The notes under the pieces are model-generated. The model searched no databases, was not told the origin of the DNA, and saw only the letters and a list, made by a program, of their open reading frames with translations. Shown piece after piece: positions 36,841-45,116 of a stretch of DNA of 64,000 nt; position 1 is the stretch's first letter; every line of letters starts with the position of its first letter. The stretch lies in assembly GCF_006788895.1 (NCBI RefSeq), contig NZ_VFRA01000001.1, positions 868,001 through 932,000 of the forward strand. Direction: 5' to 3'. The position numbers and the translations under genes were made by a program. The stretch comes from Rhodoglobus vestalii. GTDB lineage: Bacteria > Actinomycetota > Actinomycetes > Actinomycetales > Microbacteriaceae.

Positions 36841-36921
36841 TTACTGGCAGCTGTCGCACTGCAGGTCGTTCATCGGGTCAGACGGAACGAAGTAGTCGTC
36901 GATGGCGTTCTCGCGATTCAT
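36841..36921 (-). CDS. 26-residue peptide with CxxC: detached redox tail of NrdA
   Basis: The reading frame starts with an ATG that overlaps the nrdA stop by one base (TAATG) and ends before nrdB. The peptide is acidic, contains DDYFVPSDPMNDL and ends in CDSCQ (Cys22 and Cys25). Class I large subunits normally carry such a cysteine pair at their own C-terminus, where it re-reduces the active-site disulfide; NrdA here has none. Either the tail is made as a separate coupled peptide acting in trans, or a -1 frameshift fuses it to NrdA, or an indel split the gene. Only weak purine-rich sequence (AGAAAG) precedes the ATG. Confidence 0.7.
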   Translation of the reverse strand: MNRENAIDDYFVPSDPMNDLQCDSCQ

Positions 36922-39362
36922 TACGAGTCTGCTTTCTTGGAGAATCCGCCGAAGCCCTTGCGAGCAGGAGCGCTTCCCGCCGACGACGATCCAGCGCCCG
37001 CTGCCGCAGACTTGGTTGAAGAAATTTCTTCGGACTTGTTGACCTTCACGGTGGATTGCTCCGCTTGGTGGCGAGGCTTCATGTGCAGGTAGTAGGTGGT
37101 CTTGACTCCACGCGACCAGGCATCGAAGTAGATGTCCATCATGTCGCCCAGGTCACGAGTCTCGAGGTACATGTTGCGGCTGATGGCCTGATCGATCCAC
37201 TTCTGGGCACGAGCCGCAACCTCAAGGAAGGAGTACGGCGACAGCTGGAAACTTGTCTTGAATACAGCTTTGATGTCGTCGGGGATGCCGTCGATGTGTT
37301 GGATGTCGCCCTGGCTGCGCAGGATCACTTCACGGTTCTTCTCCCACAGGTCATGCTCCTGAAGTGTCTCAACGAGGTTGCGGTTCACTTCAAGAAATTT
37401 ACCGTTGGAGGTTGAGCGGCTAAAGATCTGCGAGAACTGTGGGTCAAGACCGGGCGTGGTGCCGGCAACCAGACCAATGGATGCGGTGGGCGCAATCGCC
37501 ATGAGCGTCGCGTTTCGCATTCCCCCCTTGACCTTCTCGCGCATGGCATCCCAGTCGAGCCGCGTCTTACGGTTGACTTTGATTTCCATGCCACGATCTT
37601 CTTCGGTGAGCGCAATGGAGTCGAGCGGCACGAGGCCCTTCGACCAGCCGCTGCCTTCGAAGTTGGTGTAGGCACCGCGCTCTTTGGCGAGCTCAGTGCT
37701 GGCGTCGATGGCGGCGTAGGAGACATGTTCCATAATTTCGTCGATGAGGTCGTACGCCTCTTCGCTCTCGTAGCTGTAGCCGAGCTTCTCGATGATGTCG
37801 GTGAAGCCCATTACTCCGAGGCCAACCGCACGGTTCTGCTCGTTGGAGAAGTCTGCTTCTTTCACGCTGGAGCGGGTGATGTCGATGAGGTTGTCGAGTT
37901 GACGTACGGCCAGTCGGGCGCTCTCGGCGATCTTTGCGAAGTCGACTCCACCTTCGGGCAGGAGGTGGCGTGACAGGTTGATCGATGCGAGGTTGCAGAC
38001 GGAGACGTTGTCTTCGTCTTGCGGGAGCGTGATCTCGGTGCACAGGTTGGAGAGGTGGATTGTTCCCGTGTTGTTGTTGAGGGCACGGTTGTTGATCGTG
38101 TCTTTCCAGGTCAGCCAAGGGTGGCTGGAGGTCTGCAGCGAGATGAGGATTGACTTGAACTGCTCGCGCGCACCGATTTTCTTGAACATGTGCATTTCGC
38201 CGGCTTCGGCCATGGCGACATATTCGTTGTAGCGCGCAGAGAACGCCTTGCCGTAGAGCTCGTTGAGGTCAGTGACCTCAAGCGGGTCGAAGAGGTACCA
38301 CGAGTCATCGTTTTGCACGCGCTTCATGAACTCATCGCTGATCCACACCGCCGTGTTGGCGGTGCGGGTGCGGCGGTAGGGGTCACCCGAGTTGCTGCGA
38401 AGTTCAAGGAACTCGGGGAAGTCCATGTGCCAGTTCTCCATGTAGAAGCAGAGGGCACCGAACTTCTTGCCACCCCGACTAACCGCACGCAGGATCGAGT
38501 CGATTGTGTGCATGAACGGGATGGGGCCGGTGGAGGTGGTGTTGTTGGAGCGGATCGGCGAACCCTGCGCACGCAGCTTGGTGACCGAGAGGCCAATTCC
38601 GCCGGTGCCCTTGGTAAGCCACATGACATCGCGAGTGGTCTTAGCGATGTGCTCCATGTCGTCTTGCATTTCCATGACGAAGCAGTTGGCAAGCTGCGGG
38701 TAGATGGTTCCCGCATTAACAAGGGTGGATCCGGCAGCCAAGTATTCGAGGCTGGACATCTTTTGGTAGAACTTGAGCGCCGCCTCGTTGGGGTTCGCTT
38801 CGTTGAGCGAGAGGCCCATCGCGATGCGCATCCAGAAGTACTGGGGAACCTCAAGAGCGTCGCCGTTGCGACCCTTGATGCCATAGCGGTTGTTGAGGGT
38901 AACAACACCGATGTACTTGAGAAGTTCGTCGTGCGCAGGCTCAAGGTGCTCGGAAAGAGCTTCAAGGTCGAACATCTCAACGAGGCGGGGGTCAAGCAGT
39001 CCCTCTTCAACGCCGCGTATGACATTGGGGCCAAAGTGCTCTTTGTGCAGCTTCTTGAGATCGGCAGCATCGGTGTAGTCACCGAGCACGCGCTTGTAGA
39101 TGGTCTTCAGCAGCAGTCGTGCAGCGACGGTGTCGAACGCGGGGTCATCTTTGACGTTTTGGAGGGCAACCTGAATGACTGCCTCGTCGAGCTGCTGGGT
39201 CGTGATGCCATCAAACAGCGTCAGTTCAAGCTCGGACGCGATCTGGGTAACCCACGTGATGTTCTCGTCGAGACCAACGCTGGCATCTTCAATTGCGAGG
39301 TTGATCTTGTTCGCATCGTACGGCTCCCGCGTGCCGTTGCGCTTGACGACTGTGATTGACAC
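36921..39362 (-). CDS. nrdA: Ribonucleotide reductase large subunit, class I, lacking its own C-terminal cysteine pair
   Basis: This 813-residue subunit reduces ribonucleoside diphosphates to deoxy forms. An N-terminal ATP-cone (VVKRNGTREPYDANKINLAI) gives overall activity control. Active-site residues are Cys227 (LANCFVM), Asn439/Cys441/Glu443 (SNLCTEI) and Cys456 (VCNLASINL); the radical-path tyrosines are Tyr757-Tyr758 (TTYYLHMKP). After these, about 55 residues of Ala/Ser/Gly-rich linker end in GFGGFSKKADS with no cysteine. The usual redox pair lies in the overlapping small frame. The GTG start has GAGGGAG upstream. Two NrdR boxes lie in the promoter region. Confidence 0.94.
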   Translation of the reverse strand: MSITVVKRNGTREPYDANKINLAIEDASVGLDENITWVTQIASELELTLFDGITTQQLDEAVIQVALQNVKDDPAFDTVAARLLLKTIYKRVLGDYTDAADLKKLHKEHFGPNVIRGVEEGLLDPRLVEMFDLEALSEHLEPAHDELLKYIGVVTLNNRYGIKGRNGDALEVPQYFWMRIAMGLSLNEANPNEAALKFYQKMSSLEYLAAGSTLVNAGTIYPQLANCFVMEMQDDMEHIAKTTRDVMWLTKGTGGIGLSVTKLRAQGSPIRSNNTTSTGPIPFMHTIDSILRAVSRGGKKFGALCFYMENWHMDFPEFLELRSNSGDPYRRTRTANTAVWISDEFMKRVQNDDSWYLFDPLEVTDLNELYGKAFSARYNEYVAMAEAGEMHMFKKIGAREQFKSILISLQTSSHPWLTWKDTINNRALNNNTGTIHLSNLCTEITLPQDEDNVSVCNLASINLSRHLLPEGGVDFAKIAESARLAVRQLDNLIDITRSSVKEADFSNEQNRAVGLGVMGFTDIIEKLGYSYESEEAYDLIDEIMEHVSYAAIDASTELAKERGAYTNFEGSGWSKGLVPLDSIALTEEDRGMEIKVNRKTRLDWDAMREKVKGGMRNATLMAIAPTASIGLVAGTTPGLDPQFSQIFSRSTSNGKFLEVNRNLVETLQEHDLWEKNREVILRSQGDIQHIDGIPDDIKAVFKTSFQLSPYSFLEVAARAQKWIDQAISRNMYLETRDLGDMMDIYFDAWSRGVKTTYYLHMKPRHQAEQSTVKVNKSEEISSTKSAAAGAGSSSAGSAPARKGFGGFSKKADS

Positions 39363-39423
39363 AAAAACTCCCTCAAAATAGCTAAAACGTGTTCTCCCCG
39401 CGACCCCCGGTCAAGCGGCTCTA

Positions 39424-39439
39424 CCACTATATATCGTGG
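39424..39439. promoter_or_regulatory. NrdR box 1 (proximal) upstream of nrdA
   Basis: CCACTATATATCGTGG is a near-perfect 16-base palindrome fitting the NrdR consensus (acaCwAtATaTwGtgt). On the nrdA strand TATATA inside it can act as a -10 with TTGGTT 17 bases upstream as -35, so NrdR-dATP/ATP binding would block the promoter. Confidence 0.8.
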
Positions 39440-39455
39440 GTGGCCGTTGCAACCA

Positions 39456-39471
39456 ACCCTAGATGTAGTGG
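39456..39471. promoter_or_regulatory. NrdR box 2 (distal) upstream of nrdA
   Basis: ACCCTAGATGTAGTGG matches box 1 at 11 of 16 positions and lies exactly 32 bases from it, about three DNA turns, the spacing known for paired NrdR boxes. It is weaker than box 1 but the phase supports a real pair. Confidence 0.65.
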
Positions 39472-39588
39472 GCGTGTCCTCCACAGGTGTGGATAACTTC
39501 GCGGACTTGTCCACAGCCTATGGATAACCTCTGACACTCGAAAAACCGCGGCAATCGGGACCCTTTCCGCCACTAAGCTGGAGAGACT

Positions 39589-40797
39589 GTGAACGCCTAC
39601 ATCGACCTGCTGAAAACTCCAGGTATTGCCAGAATCATCAGCGCACAACTCACCGCGCGCCTCCCCAGCGGCATGCTGTCACTGGCGATCCTTCTTCACG
39701 TCGAACAGATCCATAATTCCTACGCCGCCGCCGGGCTCGTACTCGCCGCCACCAGCGTCGGCCAAGCCGTTGCGGGCCCGCTGACGAGCCGCTGGATGGG
39801 CGTCTGGGGTATGCGAAAGGTGCTGATTCTCACCCTGGTGATCTCCGCATCCGCCATCTTCACCATCGCGCTTGCACCACTGAGCGTCGGCCTCTTCATG
39901 ATCGTCGGCCTCATCTCCGGGCTCAGCACACCACCCGTTCAGCCAGCGGTGCGCACCATCTACCCCAAAATGGTCAACTCCAAACAACTGACACCACTGT
40001 TCTCCCTGGATGCCTCCGCCCAAGAAATCATCTGGGTCGCAGGCCCCGTAGCCGCCACCTTTATTGCGGTTCAAATCTCAACCACGCTCGCCATCGTTGT
40101 TGCTGGCAGCTTTCTCATCCTTGGTGGGGCGTGGTTCATCTCAAGCCCCGAAGTCGGCCAAGTACGAATCCCCCGCAGCAAACGCTCCTTCGGGGCTGTG
40201 CTCCGCCACCGCCCCGTCGTGCTCGCCACCATCACCGGATTCCTTCTGGTCGGTTCGGCATCCGCGGTAGAGGTATCCGTCGTTGCCGTATTCGGTCACG
40301 GCGGGCCACAAGCCGGAATTGTGCTCGGCATCTGGGCGATCGGCTCGCTGGTCGGCGGGCTGTCCTTCGGCCACCTACCGATCGGCCCCTGGGCACTGGC
40401 CCGGCGCATGCTCATCGTCTTCGTGGGCATGGCGCTCGCCATGGTCTACCTCGACTTCTGGTGGCTCGCAATCATGCTGCTTGTTGCCGGAATCGGAATC
40501 GCACCCGCCTTCGCAGTGATCTTTGCCATCGTTTCTGCCAGCGTCAAGTTCAGCGAAACCGCTGAAGCCTACGGCTGGGTCGGCACCGGTCAACTCATCG
40601 GCGCCGCCCTCGGCTCCGCCGTCGCCGGCTTCCTGATCGACGCCAACGGACCGAGCGGTGGATTCTGGGCCGCCGCCGTCATCGCCGCCCTCGGCGTTCT
40701 CGTACCCACCGTGTTGCGCAGTTGGCATCCCGACCTGCGCGGCAAAGACCCCAGCCCCATCCCCGATACCGGGCCGATCAGCACGCTCAGCCAATAG
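39589..40797 (+). CDS. MFS transporter (12-helix)
   Basis: A 402-residue major facilitator protein with about twelve hydrophobic segments and the usual charged loop after helix 2 (GPLTSRWMGVWGMRKVLIL, a degenerate motif A). The start is GTG with GGAGAG seven to eight bases upstream and TAAGCT before it. No substrate can be inferred; this group is usually annotated as sugar or drug exporters. It is divergent from nrdA, with the NrdR boxes in the shared region, so NrdR might also affect it, though its start is about 120 bases from the boxes. Confidence 0.82.
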   Translation: MNAYIDLLKTPGIARIISAQLTARLPSGMLSLAILLHVEQIHNSYAAAGLVLAATSVGQAVAGPLTSRWMGVWGMRKVLILTLVISASAIFTIALAPLSVGLFMIVGLISGLSTPPVQPAVRTIYPKMVNSKQLTPLFSLDASAQEIIWVAGPVAATFIAVQISTTLAIVVAGSFLILGGAWFISSPEVGQVRIPRSKRSFGAVLRHRPVVLATITGFLLVGSASAVEVSVVAVFGHGGPQAGIVLGIWAIGSLVGGLSFGHLPIGPWALARRMLIVFVGMALAMVYLDFWWLAIMLLVAGIGIAPAFAVIFAIVSASVKFSETAEAYGWVGTGQLIGAALGSAVAGFLIDANGPSGGFWAAAVIAALGVLVPTVLRSWHPDLRGKDPSPIPDTGPISTLSQ

Positions 40798-40842
40798 CGG
40801 TCGCGTTTACGACTAGCGGCCGCGTTACCGCCGAAACAATAC

Positions 40843-41841
40843 CTACCAGCGTGGATGCACGGCCGCCCGAAAATGGCGATCGTAGATGTCACGGACTCCC
40901 TCGGTGAAGCCCGCGCTCAGCGTCGGTACGTCGCCAGCTCCAGCATTCGATTGAGCCTGCGCGATATTGCGCGCCCCCGGAATCACCGAACTCACTCCTG
41001 GTTGCTGCGCCACCCACGCCAGAGCAATTTGTGGCGTAGCGAATCCGGCCGCGTCGGGCTCGCCCGCGAGCAGAGCCGCGAACTCCTGAGCCGCCGCGAC
41101 TCCCATCTCGAAGTCAACGCCCGAGAAGGTCTCCCCCACATCGAATGCATCGCCTCCCCGGTTGAATGTGCGGTGGTCGTTCTCGGCAAACGTGGTGTCG
41201 ACGGTGTACTTGCCACTGAGCAGACCTGAAGCGAGAGGCACACGCGCAATGATCCCGACACCCGCATCGAGCGCTGCCGGAAGCACAGCGTCCAAGGGCT
41301 TGAGGCGGAACGCGTTGAGGATGATCTGCACGCTGGCAACGTTCGGTCGCGCTATTGCGGCGAGCGCCTCATCCGCAGTCTCGACACTTACTCCGTAGGA
41401 GGCAACGGCACCCGCAGCGACGAGAGCGTCAAGGTCATCAAAGACGGCATCCATGCTGAGCACGACAGTCGGCGGGCAGTGCAGTTGCACGAGGTCGAGA
41501 GTGTCAACACCGAGATTGCGACGCGAACGGTCGGTCCACTCACGAAAATTTTCACGGGTGAAGTTGGCGGGGTCTTGTGCCTCGCGGCGCCCCATCTTGG
41601 TCGCAACCGTGATGTCGAGTTCGGGCCGGTCGCCGAGATAACGACCGATGAGAGACTCACTTCGGCCATCACCGTACACGTCAGCGGTGTCGAAGAACGT
41701 GACTCCTCCATCGACAGCGGCATCAAGCACTCCGCGGGCATCCGCCTCGCTCACTTCCCCCCAGTCAGCGCCAAGCTGCCAGGTGCCGAGACCGATTGCC
41801 GAAACAGTGCGGCCCGTACGGCCGAAAGTGCGAAAGTCCAT
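40843..41841 (-). CDS. Aldo/keto reductase (oxidoreductase YajO/YhdN-like)
   Basis: A 332-residue (alpha/beta)8 NADP-dependent reductase. The catalytic Asp and Tyr lie in FFDTADVYGDGRSE, Lys in VATKMGRRE, and the His position is in VQLHCPPTVV. The C-terminal SSVIPGARNIAQAQSN is the typical NADP-phosphate loop of the larger AKR branch, distinct from the 276-residue enzyme at 13-14 kb. Substrate unknown. TAGCGT six bases before the ATG without Shine-Dalgarno suggests a leaderless message. Confidence 0.87.
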   Translation of the reverse strand: MDFRTFGRTGRTVSAIGLGTWQLGADWGEVSEADARGVLDAAVDGGVTFFDTADVYGDGRSESLIGRYLGDRPELDITVATKMGRREAQDPANFTRENFREWTDRSRRNLGVDTLDLVQLHCPPTVVLSMDAVFDDLDALVAAGAVASYGVSVETADEALAAIARPNVASVQIILNAFRLKPLDAVLPAALDAGVGIIARVPLASGLLSGKYTVDTTFAENDHRTFNRGGDAFDVGETFSGVDFEMGVAAAQEFAALLAGEPDAAGFATPQIALAWVAQQPGVSSVIPGARNIAQAQSNAGAGDVPTLSAGFTEGVRDIYDRHFRAAVHPRW

Positions 41842-41936
41842 AGGTCAACGCTACGCCCTCGCGGCTAGGCCAGAGACAGCTACAGGGTGGACGCGGAGAG
41901 CAGGGTCTTGCGGAGAGCAGGTGAGAGGATGCTCCT

Positions 41937-42650
41937 ATGGATGATTTTCTCGGCTCTCTTGCCCGCACCGCGCCCGTCGAGATCTCTCCAACTCTGCTGA
42001 TCGTCATCGTGGCCGCAGCAGCCGTGTTGAGCATTCCGCGGCCAATCTGGAAGTGGTTCGGGCTTTTCACGACGCTGGTGCACGAGTTGGGGCACGCCGT
42101 CGGCGCAATCCTGACCGGCCGCTTCGTGCACGGAATGAAGATTCGCATGAATCATTCGGGCGAGGCAGTCAGTAGCGGGCGAGGTGCTCTCGGGTCGGCG
42201 ATCAGTGGATCCCTCGGCTACCCGGCCCCCGCCATCGTCGGAGCCATTCAGCTGTGGTGCGTTGTGCAGGGCTATACAGCGCTGGCACTCTTCGTCGGGG
42301 GCATCATTCTCGTTCTCACTCTGCTCGTGATTCGCAATGCATTCGGATTCCTGGTCGTCGTTGTATCGTCCGCAGCCAGTGCAGCACTCTGGGTTTGGGC
42401 CAGCGATGCGGTGCAAAGTTATGTGCTGCTCGTTATCGCGATCGCACTGCTGGTGGGCAGCGTCCGCGGCCTCGCCACGGTGATCGGTGTGCACACCCGC
42501 CGGCGCGACCAGCTGAGCACCTCAGATGCATACCTACTTTTTAAGCGCACCGGCGTCCCCTCGGTTGTCTGGTTACTGCTCTTCGCTGCCCTCATCGGCG
42601 CGAGCGTGGTGTGGGCGGTTACCACGGTGCTCGAAACACCAAACCGATGA
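41937..42650 (+). CDS. M50-like (M50B) membrane metallopeptidase-type protein
   Basis: A 237-residue protein with about five to six hydrophobic segments. HELGH at residues 49-53 is the zinc-binding motif inside the membrane. The second site-2-protease motif (NPDG-like) is not evident, as in other M50B-type bacterial proteins of unknown role, so protease activity is not proven. GAGAGG eight bases before the ATG gives good start support. It stands between two opposite-strand genes and has a hairpin 80 bases downstream. Confidence 0.78.
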   Translation: MDDFLGSLARTAPVEISPTLLIVIVAAAAVLSIPRPIWKWFGLFTTLVHELGHAVGAILTGRFVHGMKIRMNHSGEAVSSGRGALGSAISGSLGYPAPAIVGAIQLWCVVQGYTALALFVGGIILVLTLLVIRNAFGFLVVVVSSAASAALWVWASDAVQSYVLLVIAIALLVGSVRGLATVIGVHTRRRDQLSTSDAYLLFKRTGVPSVVWLLLFAALIGASVVWAVTTVLETPNR

Positions 42651-42953
42651 TGCACTTCGATGCCGCCTTTCGGAAACTCAGGAAAAGTGCCCTTCCCGAC
42701 AGGAAGCCCCCGCTCGAAACAACCAGGGCTGGGGGCAGCCGCAAGCGGAGAACTGCCCCTAATATCCGCTCGACGTCAGACATCCGCTTTGTCAGTCGCA
42801 GCACCCCGAACCACAGCGCAGCACACCGCCTCCTCGATCATTTTCCTGAATTTCCGAATGAGCAAGCCCCTGCTTTGCGAGGCGGAAGCACGGAACGGGA
42901 ACGCGGAACGGCGACAACAATGGGGTGGCGCGCGGCGAGCGGGTTATTCCGAC
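42651..42953. other. 303-base gap with no supportable gene
   Basis: Open frames cross the gap but none has recognisable domains, a ribosome site or plausible composition. Apart from a 7-bp hairpin at 42732-42759 and a short cggaac-type repetition near 42890-42915 I see nothing. It separates the M50-like gene from the converging alpha/beta hydrolase gene and may hold remains of a lost gene. Confidence 0.5.
42732..42759 (+). terminator. Hairpin after the M50-like gene
   Basis: GGGGCAG (42732-42738) pairs with CTGCCCC (42753-42759), with an inner CCGC-aa-GCGG stem next to it, then TAATAT follows. Likely a terminator without a long T-tract. Confidence 0.4.
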
Positions 42954-43781
42954 TCAGGCTTCTTTCTCAACGCCTTTTCGGCCCGTGGCAACAACCTCGA
43001 CTAACCGCTTCGCCAATCGTCGGCGAACAAGATGATCGTTCGCCTCAACCCGGTGCATTGTTACGTGACGCATTTGTTCGATGATGCGCATCGTACCGGG
43101 GGCAATGAACTGATCGAGTGAACCATAAACGACATCGATGGGAACCCTGACCGAAGCAATATCGCTCACCGTCGTCTGAGATTCGATGCAATTCTGCAGA
43201 CTCAAAACGAATGCACGCCAGTTGCCCTCTGAAACATCAAGGATGTCGTCGAGCTGAAAGAGTCGCCGCAGCCTATCCACGGTCGCCATCGTGAACTCTT
43301 TGTTGGTGCGCAAAAACTCGTAGGCACGCAGGTAAGCGCCCACGCGCGCCCGGACGAGGGGGTCACCGATCTGCTCAGGGGGAACATAGATCGGTGGGCT
43401 CACCATAACGAGTCGGCTCACTCTGCTCGGGTACATTGCCGCAAATCGCGCCGCAAGCAGGCTGCCTAGGGAATGGCCTACGAGAATGAACGGAGCATCC
43501 AGCTTCAACGAATGAATGGTCGAATTGATTGCCGCGACGTGGTCTTCGATGGTGAAGTTTGATTCTGGGGGGCTCGGGGAGCCGCCAAACCCAAGAAGAT
43601 CAAGAGAAATGCAGCGGTATCGATCCGTCAGTTGCGGAATGACTCCCGCAAAGGTTGCCGCGGAGGAGGCGATGCCATGAAGGAAAATGATTACTGGCCC
43701 TTCGCCTTCGTCGGCCGCGATATTGAGCTTCGGCGACAACAACGGAAACACTCTCCGTCGAATGCTGCGCCAGATGCCCAT
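42954..43781 (-). CDS. Alpha/beta hydrolase
   Basis: A 275-residue alpha/beta-hydrolase fold protein. IIFLHGIASSAATF holds the oxyanion HG motif, the nucleophile is Ser in ILVGHSLGSLLAARF (GHSLG), the acid is Asp in VVYGSLDQFIAPG and the His is in VEANDHLVRRR. All triad members are present, so it is probably an active esterase, lipase or related enzyme. Substrate unknown. GATACT six bases before the ATG suggests a leaderless transcript. Confidence 0.85.
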   Translation of the reverse strand: MGIWRSIRRRVFPLLSPKLNIAADEGEGPVIIFLHGIASSAATFAGVIPQLTDRYRCISLDLLGFGGSPSPPESNFTIEDHVAAINSTIHSLKLDAPFILVGHSLGSLLAARFAAMYPSRVSRLVMVSPPIYVPPEQIGDPLVRARVGAYLRAYEFLRTNKEFTMATVDRLRRLFQLDDILDVSEGNWRAFVLSLQNCIESQTTVSDIASVRVPIDVVYGSLDQFIAPGTMRIIEQMRHVTMHRVEANDHLVRRRLAKRLVEVVATGRKGVEKEA

Positions 43782-43832
43782 GCGCCTAGTATCCCAGCCA
43801 CAGCGGCCAAGACACCGGTCGTGGAAGACTAA

Positions 43833-44045
43833 TTAGCGCAAGTCTTCCTTATATTCATTCTTCGCCTTCGTGGCTTCGCGCTCAGCTTCCGCGCGCTCAA
43901 GATCGGCCTGAGCCTTCGATACTTCACCGTCGGCCTCGGCCTGGTCCGCGGCGTCGCTTACGCGTTCTTTCGTGTCATCAACGAACTCACCAACCTTCTT
44001 GGCGGTTGCTTCGCCGGCATCTTTTGCGTTATCGATGAGACCCAT
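43833..44045 (-). CDS. Small CsbD-like stress protein
   Basis: A 70-residue, highly charged, Ala/Glu/Lys-rich helical protein (GLIDNAKDAGEATAKKVGEFVDDTKERV then a coiled-coil-like QADLERAEAEREATK). The composition resembles CsbD- and LEA-type proteins, which accumulate under general stress and whose role is unclear. A strong ribosome site (AGGAGGAATC before ATG) makes it a real and well-translated gene. It is just downstream of no other gene on its strand, so it has its own promoter in the 44046-44186 region. Confidence 0.7.
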   Translation of the reverse strand: MGLIDNAKDAGEATAKKVGEFVDDTKERVSDAADQAEADGEVSKAQADLERAEAEREATKAKNEYKEDLR

Positions 44046-44186
44046 GATTCCTCCTAATAGTTGGTTATCCGCGTCGTGCGGTGCCCAATGGTAGGCACAC
44101 CTGAACGGTACCGCTGTGGGGGTGACGCACGAATGGTGCGAAACGTTGGGTAGTTTTTACTGGTCTCGCGGTCCTACGGTGAGAGC

Positions 44187-45116
44187 ATGAGGCGCACACT
44201 ACTAATCACAACCGCACTTGCCGTGTCAGCATTCACACTTTCCGGGTGCTCGGCAGCAAGCAGCGATCTGGCCCCGGCCGAGTCGCAAGAGTACCTTGTC
44301 CAAGAGTCAGCGGACGGGGATTCTGGTTCGGCGGAGAGCCTGGCCGAGGGCGGAATCGCGTTAAACGATGCTCTAGCCGACACCGCTCGGGAGGTCATCA
44401 CCACCGGCTACATGTCGGTGACAGTGACGAGTCCGGATGAGGCGAGCAGCGACGCGATTCGCATCACTGAGTCGGTGGGTGGCCGCGTAGACGGACGCAG
44501 CGAATATGCACCAAATGAGGGCGATCGCGGGAGCGCAACGCTGACATTGAGGATCCCCTCCTCCGAGCTCACCGCCACTCTAGACAAGTTTAAAGAACTG
44601 GGAACGCTGCAAGAAGTCTCGATCAACTCCGTCGACGTCACGATGGAATCTCGCGACCTTGAGGCCCGCATTACAGCTCTCGACGCCTCCGTCGAACGCT
44701 TGCTTGCTCTGCTCAGCACAGCCGAAGATACCGACACGCTCATAAAGTTGGAGACCGCAATCTCCGACCGTCAGGGTGAACTCGAAAGTCTCAAGTCGCA
44801 GAAGCGTTATTTTGACGATCAGGTCGCCATGTCGACCCTCACGCTGAGCCTCGTCTCCGTCGCTGACGCGCCCACCGTCGAGCCTGACAATTTCTTCGCA
44901 GGCTTGATCGCCGGGTGGAACAGCTTTATCGCCTTCTTCGCCGGTCTGCTCATCACCCTCGGGGTGCTTGTGCCGTGGCTGATCCTCGCCGCAATCATCG
45001 CCGGGATCGTTGTGCTCATTGTGCGATCAAAGCGCAGAGCCCGGCGCAGCGCCGCAGCGACACCCCTCACCCCCGCTGAAATCCCGGAGCCATCACAAGC
45101 TCCAGCTGCCGACTAG
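44187..45116 (+). CDS. DUF4349 domain-containing lipoprotein
   Basis: A 309-residue envelope protein. The signal peptide ends in the lipobox TLSGC (Cys about residue 21). The DUF4349 core follows (VITTGYMSVTVTSPDEAS, then GGRVDGRSEY, then TLRIPSSELTATLDKFKELGTLQEVS) with a coiled coil (LEARITALDASVERLLALLSTAEDTDTLIKLETAISDRQGELESLK region) and a C-terminal membrane helix (about 245-275) with a basic cytoplasmic tail. Function is unknown in the family. A lipobox plus a C-terminal helix would pin it at both ends. TACGGT lies six bases before the ATG. Confidence 0.83.
   Translation: MRRTLLITTALAVSAFTLSGCSAASSDLAPAESQEYLVQESADGDSGSAESLAEGGIALNDALADTAREVITTGYMSVTVTSPDEASSDAIRITESVGGRVDGRSEYAPNEGDRGSATLTLRIPSSELTATLDKFKELGTLQEVSINSVDVTMESRDLEARITALDASVERLLALLSTAEDTDTLIKLETAISDRQGELESLKSQKRYFDDQVAMSTLTLSLVSVADAPTVEPDNFFAGLIAGWNSFIAFFAGLLITLGVLVPWLILAAIIAGIVVLIVRSKRRARRSAAATPLTPAEIPEPSQAPAAD

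Noticed and set aside
36915..36940. Programmed -1 frameshift slippery site at the end of nrdA
   Set aside because: The AAGAAAG stretch is not a standard heptamer and no strong hairpin follows, so coupling by TAATG is preferred, though frameshifting is not excluded.
38190..39359. Plus-strand frame of 389 codons opposite nrdA
   Set aside because: It is fully antisense to the conserved NrdA and its composition (His, Arg, Val rich) is that of a shadow frame. The same applies to the long frames at 8603-9793 and 24447-25853.
42660..43004. Open frames in the 42.65-42.95 kb gap
   Set aside because: They have no ribosome site, no domains and odd composition, and they run into the converging hydrolase gene.
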